15,996 nucleotides of DNA, taken from positions 1 through 15,996 of the forward strand of contig CAZIGW010000061.1 in the NCBI GenBank assembly GCA_964538565.1. Direction: 5' to 3'. Position numbers and translations under genes: made by a program. Positions 1 through 6,821 of this stretch are shown here, in pieces. The DNA is from CAYVBN01 sp964538565. Its GTDB lineage: Bacteria; Pseudomonadota; Alphaproteobacteria; Rhizobiales; Xanthobacteraceae. The notes under the pieces are model-generated. The model was given only the letters and a program-made list of their open reading frames with translations. It had not been told where the DNA came from and did no database searches. Position 1 is the stretch's first letter. Every line of letters begins with the position of its first letter.

Positions 1-1830
1 TTCCTCGGCCTCAAGACGCTCACGGTGCTCGACGTCGCCGCCAAGCTCGTGCGCCGGCGCGGCATCGAACTCGATCTGTCGCGCATTCCGCTCGATGACG
101 CGAAGACCTACGAGATGCTCGGGCGCGGCGAAACCGTCGGCGTGTTCCACGTGGAAAGCCAGGGCATGCGGCGCGCGCTCCGCGACATGCGGCCCGACCG
201 CTTCGAGGACATCATTGCGCTGGTCGCGCTCTACCGGCCCGGCCCGATGGCCAACATCCCGACCTATTGCGCGCGCAAGCACCGCATCGAGGAGCCGGAG
301 TACATCCATCCCAAGCTCGAGCCGATCCTGCGCGAGACCTTCGGGGTCATCATCTACCAGGAGCAGGTGATGCAGATCGCGCAGGTGCTCGCCGGCTATT
401 CGCTCGGCGAAGCCGACCTGTTGCGCCGCGCGATGGGCAAGAAGATCCGTAAGGAGATGGAACAGCAGCGCGAGCGTTTCATCTCCGGCGCGGTCGAACG
501 CGGCGTCGAGCGCTCCCAGGCGGACGCGATCTTCGAACTGCTCGCCCGCTTCGCCGACTACGGATTCAACAAGAGCCACGCCGCCGCCTACGCGCTCGTC
601 GCCTATCAGACCGCCTACATGAAGGCGAATTTTCCGGTCGAGTTTCTCGCCGCCTCGATGACGCTCGACATGGGCAATACCGACAAGCTCGCCGAATTCC
701 GCAGCGAGGCCGAGCGGCTCGGCATCACGGTCGATCCGCCGTCGGTCAACCGCTCGGGCGTCGCCTTCGAAGTGGAGGGCAACACCATTCGCTACGCGCT
801 CGCCGCCCTCAAGGGAGTCGGTCGTCAGGCGGTCGAGGCGATCGTCGAGGCACGCGGCGAGCGGCCGTTCGCCGATCTCGCCGACTTCGCGGGCCGCATC
901 AATCCGCGCGCCGTCAACAAGCGCGTGCTCGAAAGCCTCGCTGCCGCCGGCGCCTTCGACTGCCTCGAACCCGACCGCGCGCGCGCGTGCGCCGCCATGG
1001 ACGCGGTGCTCGCCGCGGCGCAGCGCGCCCACGAGGCCGCCAGCATGGGGCAGAGCGAATTGTTCGGCGGCCCGGCCGCGCGCGAGGCGCTGCCGATTCC
1101 GGCGGTGACGCCGTGGCTGCCGGCCGAACGCCTGCAGAAGGAATACGACGCGATCGGCTTCTTCCTCACCGGCCATCCGCTCGACGACTACGCCGCCTTG
1201 CTCAAGAGCCTGCGCGTGCAGTCTTGGGCCGAGTTCGCGCGCGCCGTGAAGGCGGGCGCTTCCGCCGGACGGGTCGCGGCGACCGTCGTCTCGCGCGCCG
1301 AGCGGCGCACCAAGACGGGGAACAAGATGGGCATCATCGGCCTGTCGGACCCTTCCGGCCACTACGAGGCGGTGATCTTCTCCGAGGGCCTGCAGCAGTA
1401 CCGCGACCTGCTCGAGCCGGGTTCGGCCGTGCTGCTCTTTCTCACCGCCGAGGCGCAGGGCGAGGAGGTGCGCGCGCGCATCCAGTCGGCCGAACCGCTC
1501 GACGCGGCGGCCGCCAAGCTCCAGAAGGGCCTGCGCGTCTTCGTGCGTGATCCCGCGCCGCTCGAGGCGCTGGCCAAGCGGCTCGAGCCGGTCGGGGCGA
1601 ACGGCCGAACCGTCACCAGGCTGACCGCACCGAACGGTTCGCGGCAGGGCGCCCGCGAGACCGCGGCCCCGGTTGCCCCCAACGGAGCGGACGGGGAGGT
1701 CAGCATGGTGCTGATGCTGGCTGGCGGGACCGAGGTGGAGGTGAAGCTTCCGGGCCGATTCAGGGTCTCGCCGCAGATCGCCGGGGCCATCAAGGCGGTG
1801 CCCGGCGTGGTCGAGGTCCAGGCGGTCTGA
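1..1830 (+). CDS. dnaE: DNA polymerase III subunit alpha (C-terminal part, 5' end outside window)
   Basis: This is the catalytic subunit of the replicative DNA polymerase. The reading frame is open from base 1 and codes for 609 residues, about half of the usual ~1150, so the PHP domain and most of the palm lie upstream. It opens with FLGLKTLT, the segment that follows the third catalytic Asp of the family, which is therefore just outside the window. Next come the fingers (YRPGPM, GVIIYQEQVMQIA, the RRAMGKK segment and FNKSHAAAYA), then a helix-hairpin-helix region with LKGVGRQAVEAI. The pentapeptide QSELF at residues 351-355 fits the internal beta-clamp-binding motif. An OB fold follows around residues 420-500 (GNKMGIIGLSDPSGHYEAVI), then a C-terminal tau-binding-like domain. 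The stop is TGA. No internal stops or frame breaks are seen. The dnaE-rpsB adjacency is familiar from Rhizobiales, but the 410-bp gap suggests separate transcription. Confidence 0.97.
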   Translation, partial: FLGLKTLTVLDVAAKLVRRRGIELDLSRIPLDDAKTYEMLGRGETVGVFHVESQGMRRALRDMRPDRFEDIIALVALYRPGPMANIPTYCARKHRIEEPEYIHPKLEPILRETFGVIIYQEQVMQIAQVLAGYSLGEADLLRRAMGKKIRKEMEQQRERFISGAVERGVERSQADAIFELLARFADYGFNKSHAAAYALVAYQTAYMKANFPVEFLAASMTLDMGNTDKLAEFRSEAERLGITVDPPSVNRSGVAFEVEGNTIRYALAALKGVGRQAVEAIVEARGERPFADLADFAGRINPRAVNKRVLESLAAAGAFDCLEPDRARACAAMDAVLAAAQRAHEAASMGQSELFGGPAAREALPIPAVTPWLPAERLQKEYDAIGFFLTGHPLDDYAALLKSLRVQSWAEFARAVKAGASAGRVAATVVSRAERRTKTGNKMGIIGLSDPSGHYEAVIFSEGLQQYRDLLEPGSAVLLFLTAEAQGEEVRARIQSAEPLDAAAAKLQKGLRVFVRDPAPLEALAKRLEPVGANGRTVTRLTAPNGSRQGARETAAPVAPNGADGEVSMVLMLAGGTEVEVKLPGRFRVSPQIAGAIKAVPGVVEVQAV

Positions 1831-1875
1831 GCGGGGCGAGGCGGGTCGCGGTCCGACAGGCACCGCGGGCCCCGC
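1831..1875 (+). terminator. Possible structured 3' end of dnaE
   Basis: Directly after the dnaE stop, a 7-bp outer stem (GCGGGGC at 1831-1837 with GCCCCGC at 1869-1875) encloses a 6-bp inner stem (CGCGGT at 1847-1852 with ACCGCG at 1862-1867). There is no T-run after it, so this is not a canonical intrinsic terminator. It may be a Rho-assisted end or just a consequence of high G+C. Confidence 0.3.
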
Positions 1876-2015
1876 TCTGCGCCGTGGCCGTCGCGCGCGG
1901 TGGACCGCAGATGCGGGGTGCGGTGAGCATGCGGCGGCCGAAGGGGCCCAGGCCCTGCGGCGCGCCACCTCGCGCCGCGCTGCGTCCGGGACACGAGGCC
2001 GAGGCGTGCTTCTGA

Positions 2016-2056
2016 GGCGGCCGATGCCCCGGCGCGTGCCTTGCATCGGCGCCGCC
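2016..2056 (+). promoter_or_regulatory. Inverted repeat overlapping the putative rpsB -35 element
   Basis: GCCGATGC at 2020-2027 and GCATCGGC at 2043-2050 are perfect 8-base arms around a 15-nt spacer. The outer flanks GGCGG (2016-2020) and CCGCC (2052-2056) can extend the pairing if two bases bulge. The right arm overlaps the TTGCAT taken as -35. This could be an operator for a dimeric regulator, or chance in GC-rich DNA. Confidence 0.35.
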
Positions 2057-2069
2057 ATCCCTATATAAG
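2041..2069 (+). promoter_or_regulatory. Putative housekeeping promoter of rpsB-tsf
   Basis: TTGCAT (2041-2046) and TATAAG (2064-2069) are separated by 17 bp. The TATATAAG stretch stands out as the only AT-rich patch in a very GC-rich gap. Transcription would start near 2076, giving a leader of about 165 nt. The -10 matches 5 of 6 consensus bases and the -35 only 3 of 6, so it may need an activator. Confidence 0.5.
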
Positions 2070-2115
2070 CCCCACATCTCACACGCGGATCTTGGCCTTT
2101 GCGCATGGTCCGGCG

Positions 2116-2145
2116 AAGTGGGCCCGGTACGCCGGCCCCACTTTT
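2116..2145 (+). terminator. Terminator-like hairpin in the rpsB leader
   Basis: AAGTGGG (2116-2122) pairs with CCCACTT (2137-2143). After one C/C mismatch, CCGG (2124-2127) pairs with CCGG (2132-2135), closing a TACG tetraloop. The stem is 11 bp and its 3' arm runs into TTTT (2142-2145). It lies ~95 nt upstream of the rpsB start, downstream of the presumed promoter, which is a layout suited to attenuation or S2-mediated autoregulation. The sequence shows the structure; the role is inferred. Confidence 0.45.
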
Positions 2146-2240
2146 GCGGATCGCGCTCGTGGGCCGTCCGGTGGCCTGCGGCCGGCCGTCGACGCCGGCG
2201 CTTGCTCACGGCTCCGCGGCGGCAGAACCGGAGAAAGACC

Positions 2241-3245
2241 ATGGCGCTCCCCGAATATTCGATGCGCCAGCTGCTCGAGGCTGGCGTGCATTTCGGCCAC
2301 CAGGCCCATCGCTGGAATCCGAAGATGCGCGATTACATCTTCGGCACCCGCAACAACATCCACATCATCAATCTCGCCCAGACCGTTCCGATGCTCCACC
2401 AGGCGCTCTCGGCGGTGAGCGACACGGTCGCCAAGGGCGGACGCATCCTGTTCGTCGGCACCAAGCGCCAGGCGCAGGACGCGGTGGCGGACGCCGCCAA
2501 GCGCTGCGCGCAGTACTACGTCAATTCGCGCTGGCTCGGCGGCACGCTGACCAACTGGAAGACCATCTCGGAATCGATCAAGCGGCTGCGCAAGCTCGAC
2601 GAGATGCTCACCTCCGGCGAGGCGCAGGCCTACACCAAGAAGGAGCGCCTGACGCTCACCCGCGAGCGCGACAAGCTCGATCGCGCACTCGGCGGCATCA
2701 AGGACATGGGCGGGCTTCCCGACCTTCTGTTCGTGATCGACACCAACAAGGAAGACATCGCCATCAAGGAGGCGCGCCGCCTCAACATTCCGGTGGCGGC
2801 GATCGTCGACACGAATTGCGACCCCGACGGCATCACCTACGTGGTGCCGGGCAATGACGACGCCGGGCGCGCCATCTCGCTCTACTGCGATCTCGTCGCC
2901 AAGGCGGCGATCGACGGCATTTCGCGCGCCCAGGGCGAACTCGGCATCGATATCGGCGCCGACGAAGCGCCGCCGGCCGAGGTGGTGCCGGAAACCGACG
3001 GTGGTCTCGGATTCGAAGCGCTCTCGGGTCCGCGCGGCGTCGCCGACGACCTCAAGAAGCTCGCCGGCGTCTCGCCCACGGTGGAGAATAAGCTCAACGA
3101 CCTCGGCATCTTCCATTACTGGCAGATCGCCGCTCTCGGCCCGGAGGCCGCCCACAAGGTGGGCGAGGAGGTCGGTTTGCCCGGCCGCGTCGATCGCTGG
3201 ATCGTGCAGGCCAAGGACCTGAGCGCCGAGGAAGCCACCACCTGA
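2241..3245 (+). CDS. rpsB: 30S ribosomal protein S2 with C-terminal extension
   Basis: S2 is a small-subunit ribosomal protein and, in many bacteria, represses its own operon. The product has 334 residues. The N-terminal core is unmistakable: MRQLLEAGVHFGHQAHRWNPKM, then FVGTKRQAQDAV, NSRWLGGTLTNWKT, GIKDMGGLPDLLFVIDTNKE and IPVAAIVDTNCDPD. The start follows GGAG at 2230-2233 with 7 bp spacing. E. coli S2 is ~240 residues; the extra ~90 at the C-terminus contain a helix-hairpin-helix-like unit from residue 271 (LKKLAGVSPTVENKLNDLGI, then FHYWQIAAL), of a type seen as a tail on several rhizobial proteins. It is followed by tsf after 78 bp, the usual pairing. Stop TGA. Confidence 0.97.
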   Translation: MALPEYSMRQLLEAGVHFGHQAHRWNPKMRDYIFGTRNNIHIINLAQTVPMLHQALSAVSDTVAKGGRILFVGTKRQAQDAVADAAKRCAQYYVNSRWLGGTLTNWKTISESIKRLRKLDEMLTSGEAQAYTKKERLTLTRERDKLDRALGGIKDMGGLPDLLFVIDTNKEDIAIKEARRLNIPVAAIVDTNCDPDGITYVVPGNDDAGRAISLYCDLVAKAAIDGISRAQGELGIDIGADEAPPAEVVPETDGGLGFEALSGPRGVADDLKKLAGVSPTVENKLNDLGIFHYWQIAALGPEAAHKVGEEVGLPGRVDRWIVQAKDLSAEEATT

Positions 3246-3258
3246 TCCCGGCCCGAGC

Positions 3259-3278
3259 CGGCCGGAACGTTCCGGCCG
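3259..3278 (+). repeat. 20-bp perfect palindrome between rpsB and tsf
   Basis: CGGCCGGAAC (3259-3268) is followed at once by its reverse complement GTTCCGGCCG. As RNA it would form a 7-bp GC stem with an AACGTT loop. It sits in the rpsB-tsf spacer, where E. coli also has an intercistronic stem-loop that lowers or stabilises downstream mRNA. No U-run follows, so full termination is unlikely. Confidence 0.55.
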
Positions 3279-3323
3279 CCGGCCGGATTGCGCAAGAACA
3301 GACGGACCAAACGGACGACCTCG

Positions 3324-4247
3324 ATGGCGAACATCACCGCTCAGATGGTCAAGGAACTCCGCGACACGACCGGCGCGGGCATGATGGACTGCAAGGCCGC
3401 GCTCGCCGAGACCGATGGCGACATGGAAGGCGCCGTCGACTGGCTGCGCAAGTAGGGCCTCGCCAAGGCGGCCAAGAAGGCCGGGCGCGTGGCGGCCGAG
3501 GGCCTGATCGGCGTGGCGCTCTCCGGTCCCAAGGGCGTCCTCGTCGAGGTCAATTCGGAGACCGATTTCGTCGCCCGCAACGACCTGTTCCAGGGCCTCG
3601 TCAAGATGGTGGCGCAGGTCGCCCGCGACCGCGGCCCCCACGTCGAGGCTATCAAGGCCGCGAAGGTGGGCGACGCGACGGTCGCCGATGCGCTCGCCTC
3701 GGCGGTGGCAACCGTCGGCGAGAACATGACGCTGCGCCGCGCCGCGGCCCTGTCGGTCGGCAAGGGCGTGGTTTCGAGCTACGTGCACAATTCGGTCGGC
3801 GAGGGGCTGGGCAAGATCGGCGTGATCGTCGGCCTGGAGTCCGAAGGCAAGACCGACGAGCTTGCCACGCTCGCACGCATGATCGCCATGCACGTCGCGG
3901 CTTCCAGCCCGCAGGCGCTCGACGCCGCCGGGCTCGATCCCGCGGTGGTGGCGCGCGAGCGCGACGTGCTCGCCGACAAGTTCCGGCAGCAGGGCAAGCC
4001 GGAAAACGTCATTGCCAAGATCGTCGAATCCGGGCTCAAGACCTTCTACAAGGAGGTCTGTCTGCTCGATCAGGCGTATATCCACGACAGCAGCAAGTCT
4101 GTCGCACAGGCCGTGAAGGAGGCCGAAGGCCGGGTCGGCGCCGCCATCAAGGTCGCCGGCTACGTGCGTTTCGCCCTCGGCGAGGGGATCGAGAAGCAGG
4201 AAGGCGATTTCGCGGCGGAAGTCGCCGCCGCCGCCGGCCAGCGCTGA
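3324..4247 (+). CDS. tsf: Elongation factor Ts, interrupted by an in-frame TAG at codon 44
   Basis: EF-Ts is the guanine-nucleotide exchange factor that recharges EF-Tu with GTP. Read through the amber codon, the product has 307 residues, the usual alphaproteobacterial length. The N-terminal EF-Tu-binding domain is intact (ITAQMVKELRDTTGAGMMDC, ending in AVDWLRK). Then comes TAG at 3453-3455, then GLAKAAKKAGRVAAEGLIG in the same frame. The core motif TDFVARND is at residues 80-87 and the gene ends with TGA. Homologues read WLRKKGLAKA or similar, so TAG replaces a Lys (AAG) codon. Termination would leave a 43-residue stub. Re-initiation at a GTG (3489) would give a 252-residue protein lacking the N-terminal domain. 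The start has a weak GGA (3313-3315). The gene is normally essential, so read-through, a second copy or a sequence error must be considered. Confidence 0.9.
3453..3455 (+). other. In-frame TAG codon in tsf (expected Lys)
   Basis: Codon 44 of tsf is TAG between AAG and GGC. The frame is unchanged before and after, and family homologues have lysine here in the Rhizobiales. A short stem can form just 3' of it (GCCT at 3457-3460 with AGGC at 3466-3469). Confidence 0.9.
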
Positions 4248-4252
4248 TCGAC

Positions 4253-4279
4253 GTCCGCGCGGCCGGTCGTCCCGCGGAC
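4253..4279 (+). other. Hairpin in tsf-pyrH spacer
   Basis: GTCCGCG (4253-4259) pairs perfectly with CGCGGAC (4273-4279) around a 13-nt loop, six bases after the tsf stop. No T-run follows. It could be a weak or Rho-assisted terminator, or an mRNA-processing or stability element. Confidence 0.35.
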
Positions 4280-4310
4280 GAGCGATGCGACCGGGACTCG
4301 GGGGGACGGG

Positions 4311-5027
4311 ATGACGAATCCGGCGTACAAGCGAGTGATCGTCAAGCTCTCGGGCGAAGCGCTTGCCGGGAGCGAGGGATTCGGCCTGCACCAGCCGACG
4401 GTCGAGCGCATCGCGGCCGATGTGGTCGCGGCGCGCGCGCTCGGCGTCGAGATCGGCCTCGTGGTCGGGGGCGGCAATATCTTCCGCGGCATCGAGGTGT
4501 CGGGACGCGGCGTCTCGCGCACGACCGGCGACGCCATGGGCATGCTCGCCACCGTGATGAACGCGCTCGCGCTCGAAGCCGCGCTGGAGCGGGAGGGCGC
4601 GCCGGCACGTACGCTCTCCGCGCTCGTCATGCCGCAGGTCTGCGAAAGCTATTCGCGCCAGCGTGCCGCCAAGCACTTCGCGGCCGGGCGGGTGGTGCTG
4701 TTCGCCGGCGGAACCGGCAATCCGTTCTTCACCACCGATACCACCGCAGTGCTGCGCGCCGCCGAGATGGATTGCGGCGCGGTCCTCAAGGCGACGGACG
4801 TCGACGGCGTCTACAGCGCCGATCCGAAGCGCGACCCCAGGGCGCAGCGCTTCGATCGCCTCACCCACCAGGATGCGCTCGAGCGCCATCTCAAGATCAT
4901 GGATTCGACCGCGTTTGCGCTTGCCCGGGAAAACCGTATGCCTATCATCGTGTTCTCGATCCGCGAGCCTCGGGCGATCGAGGCCGTGTTGCGAGGCGAG
5001 GGGCGCGCAACCGTCGTCGGTGGGTGA
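4311..5027 (+). CDS. pyrH: Uridylate kinase (UMP kinase)
   Basis: PyrH phosphorylates UMP to UDP with ATP, the committed step to UTP and CTP. It is the bacterial hexameric amino-acid-kinase-fold enzyme. The 238-residue product matches the family length. Motifs in order: VIVKLSGEAL (nucleotide-binding Lys near the N-terminus), GLVVGGGNIFRG, TGDAMGMLATVMNALALEA, GGTGNPFFTTDTTAVLRA, LKATDVDGVYSADP and KIMDSTAFALARE. The ATG follows a G-rich GGGGGACGGG stretch that serves as ribosome-binding site. It lies 63 bp after tsf and 109 bp before frr in the conserved rpsB-tsf-pyrH-frr order. Stop TGA. Confidence 0.97.
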   Translation: MTNPAYKRVIVKLSGEALAGSEGFGLHQPTVERIAADVVAARALGVEIGLVVGGGNIFRGIEVSGRGVSRTTGDAMGMLATVMNALALEAALEREGAPARTLSALVMPQVCESYSRQRAAKHFAAGRVVLFAGGTGNPFFTTDTTAVLRAAEMDCGAVLKATDVDGVYSADPKRDPRAQRFDRLTHQDALERHLKIMDSTAFALARENRMPIIVFSIREPRAIEAVLRGEGRATVVGG

Positions 5028-5057
5028 TGTCACGACGATTGAGCGACACGCGGCAGT

Positions 5058-5070
5058 CGCCACCCTGGCG
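5058..5070 (+). other. Small hairpin in pyrH-frr spacer
   Basis: CGCCA (5058-5062) pairs with TGGCG (5066-5070) around CCC. It lies mid-spacer with no T-run; the rest of the 109-bp spacer shows nothing else I recognise. Significance is doubtful. Confidence 0.25.
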
Positions 5071-5136
5071 GGCGGAACGGGCGGCGGTCGTGCCGATCCA
5101 GCAGCGCACGTGTGAATTCGGCCGGGGGAGTCATCG

Positions 5137-5700
5137 ATGACATCCGCGACTTTCGACATCAACGAACTCAAGCGGCGTATGCATGGCGCCGTCCAGGTCC
5201 TCAAGCAGGAGCTCGGAGGTCTGCGCACCGGCCGCGCGTCGGCGAGCCTGCTCGACCACGTGCAGGTGGAGGCCTACGGGACCCACATGCCGCTGAACCA
5301 GCTCGCCACCGTGAGCGTGCCGGAGCCGCGCCTGATCAGCGTGCAGGTGTGGGACAGGTCGATGGTGCACGCGGTGGAGAAGGCGATCATTGCCGCCAAC
5401 CTCGGCCTCAATCCGGCGACCGAAGGACAGGTGCTGCGTCTGCGCATCCCCGAGCTCAACGAGGAGCGGCGCAAGGAGCTCGTGAAGGTCGCGCACAAGT
5501 ACGCCGAGACGGCCCGGGTCGCGGTGCGCCACGTGCGGCGCGACGGGCTCGACGCGCTCAAGAAATCGGAGAAGGACGGCAAGATCAGCCGCGACGACCA
5601 CGACCGCATGGCGGGCGAGGTGCAAAAGGCGACCGATCAGACGATCGGCGAGATCGACCAGGCGCTTGCCGGGAAGGAAAAGGAGATCATGACGGTCTAG
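5137..5700 (+). CDS. frr: Ribosome recycling factor
   Basis: RRF works with EF-G to split post-termination ribosomes. The product is 187 residues, normal for the family (~185). It begins with FDINELKRRMHGAVQVLKQE, followed by LGGLRTGRASASLLDHVQVE, YGTHMPLNQLATVSVPEPR, the AIIAANLGLNP segment and the long-helix segment ELNEERRKELVKVAHKYAE, ending in an acidic/basic helix. The ATG has a strong GGGGGAG ribosome-binding site at 5124-5130. The stop is TAG, one of only two TAG terminators in the window. If TAG were read as an amino acid the protein would gain 48 residues, to a TAA at 5842-5844, with no family-like content, so TAG very probably terminates here. Confidence 0.97.
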   Translation: MTSATFDINELKRRMHGAVQVLKQELGGLRTGRASASLLDHVQVEAYGTHMPLNQLATVSVPEPRLISVQVWDRSMVHAVEKAIIAANLGLNPATEGQVLRLRIPELNEERRKELVKVAHKYAETARVAVRHVRRDGLDALKKSEKDGKISRDDHDRMAGEVQKATDQTIGEIDQALAGKEKEIMTV

Positions 5701-6059
5701 CCGGTTTTCGAGCGAGGGGTGACCGGTTGGCGCGAACAAGACGCGTGCGCACGAGGGCGAGCCCGCGCTTCGATTCCCTCACGGTCGGAAGGGCCGGGCA
5801 CGAGACCGGGCCGCAACCGATCTCGGATCGTGCCCTCGTCGTAAACCCGGAGCGGGATGACGGGCCCGCGACGGCGATGTGCCCGAAGGCATGTGAACGG
5901 CGAGCGCGGGGATCGCCGAGGGCATTCAGGCGACGAGAGTTTTGGAGCGCGGGCGCGGATCGGCATACGCCATCCGCGCAGCTTGATTGCAGAGGCAAAA
6001 GCGGTATCCACTTCTGCTGATCGCGCTGGTGGGGGGACGACGCGAGCCCGGAGAGATCA
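5701..6059 (+). other. frr-uppS intergenic region (359 bp)
   Basis: No gene is supported; the open frames crossing it are unrelated to any family I know. It contains a hairpin at 5898-5918 (CGGCGA/TCGCCG, 9-nt loop), a possible promoter at 5983-6010 and the uppS ribosome-binding site at 6050-6055. The first ~190 bp (5701-5890) hold only short GC-rich complementary stretches (for example ACGAGGGC with GCCCTCGT) and nothing else recognisable. Confidence 0.65.
5983..6010 (+). promoter_or_regulatory. Candidate promoter of the uppS-cdsA-dxr-rseP unit
   Basis: TTGATT (5983-5988) and TATCCA (6005-6010) lie 16 bp apart in the less GC-rich end of the spacer, about 50 bp before the uppS start. The -35 matches 4 of 6 and the -10 matches 3 of 6 E. 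coli consensus bases. Position and local AT content favour it more than the match does. Confidence 0.4.
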
Positions 6060-6818
6060 ATGCCCAGCAACGAGGTGTCGCTTGCCACGCCGACCGCAGC
6101 CTTCGGCGCGCCTCACCACATCGCGATCATCATGGACGGCAACGGTCGCTGGGCGGCGCAGCGCGGGCTTCCGCGCGGCGAGGGGCACCGCCGCGGCGTC
6201 GAGGCCCTGCGGCGGACGGTGCGCGCCGCGGGCGAGCTCGGGATCGGCATTCTCACCATCTTTTCGTTCAGCTCGGAGAACTGGTCGCGTCCGCCCTCGG
6301 AAGTGCGCGAGCTGATGGGGCTGCTGCGCCGGTTCATCCGGCACGATCTCGCCGACCTGCATCGCAACAACGTGCGTGTGCGCGTGATCGGAGAGCGCGA
6401 GGGGCTTGCGCCCGACATCGCGCGCCTGCTGCAGGAGGCCGAGGATCTCACGCAGGACAACAGCGGCCTCGTGCTGATCGTTGCCTTCAACTACGGCGCG
6501 CGGCAGGAGATTGCCCGGGCCGCCCGCAGGATCGCCGCGGAAGTCGCGGCCGGCCGCATCAAGCCCGACGCCATCACGGCCGATGTGTTCGGGCAGTTCC
6601 TCGACGCTCCCGACCTGCCGGATCCGGATCTGATCATACGCACCAGCGGCGAGATGCGGTTGTCGAACTTCCTGCTGTGGCAGGCCGCCTACAGCGAGCT
6701 CGTCTTCGTGCCCATCTACTGGCCGGATTTCGATCGCGCGGCGCTGGAGGGCGCGATCGACGAATATCATCGGCGCGAGCGCCGCTTCGGCGGTCTCGTC
6801 GCCCGCACCGGGTCTTGA
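6060..6818 (+). CDS. uppS: Undecaprenyl (polyprenyl) diphosphate synthase
   Basis: This cis-prenyltransferase adds isopentenyl diphosphate units to farnesyl diphosphate, making the C55 carrier lipid for peptidoglycan and O-antigen. The product is 252 residues, family-typical. HIAIIMDGNGRWA places the catalytic Asp at residue 26. Then come the GHRRGVEALRR segment, LTIFSFSSENWSRP, IVAFNYGARQEI, and near the C-terminus IIRTSGEMRLSNFLLWQAAY followed by WPDF. The ATG at 6060 has GGAGAG at 6050-6055; the first 18 residues are a variable lead. It is essentially contiguous with cdsA, which starts within 4 bases of its TGA. The pairing with cdsA and dxr is the classic alphaproteobacterial order. It uses the isoprenoid units whose synthesis dxr initiates. 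Confidence 0.97.
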   Translation: MPSNEVSLATPTAAFGAPHHIAIIMDGNGRWAAQRGLPRGEGHRRGVEALRRTVRAAGELGIGILTIFSFSSENWSRPPSEVRELMGLLRRFIRHDLADLHRNNVRVRVIGEREGLAPDIARLLQEAEDLTQDNSGLVLIVAFNYGARQEIARAARRIAAEVAAGRIKPDAITADVFGQFLDAPDLPDPDLIIRTSGEMRLSNFLLWQAAYSELVFVPIYWPDFDRAALEGAIDEYHRRERRFGGLVARTGS

Positions 6819-6821
6819 TTG

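Larger units (their letters stand above)
1831..2240 (+). other. dnaE-rpsB intergenic region (410 bp)
   Basis: No coding region is supported here; ORFs crossing it have no recognisable product and are ordinary high-GC open frames. It holds a hairpin right after dnaE, about 140 bp (1876-2015) with nothing I recognise, an inverted repeat at 2016-2056, a promoter at 2041-2069, and a ~165-nt rpsB leader with a strong hairpin at 2116-2143. Confidence 0.7.

Noticed and set aside
3489..4247. tsf as two genuine genes, with the second starting at GTG 3489
   Set aside because: EF-Ts needs its N-terminal domain, the GTG lacks a good ribosome-binding site, and the codons between the TAG and the GTG still encode the conserved GLAKAAKKAGR.
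2079..5228. A 1049-codon open frame on the - strand, the longest in the window
   Set aside because: It lies antisense to rpsB, tsf, pyrH and frr, all firmly identified. Its product is low-complexity, rich in Arg, His, Asp and Gly, with no family motif. Long antisense frames are common in GC-rich coding DNA.
5112..6020. A 302-codon + strand frame through frr and the following gap, as a possible gene for the 359-bp spacer
   Set aside because: It shares most of its length with frr in another frame and has no recognisable product, so the spacer is better seen as non-coding.
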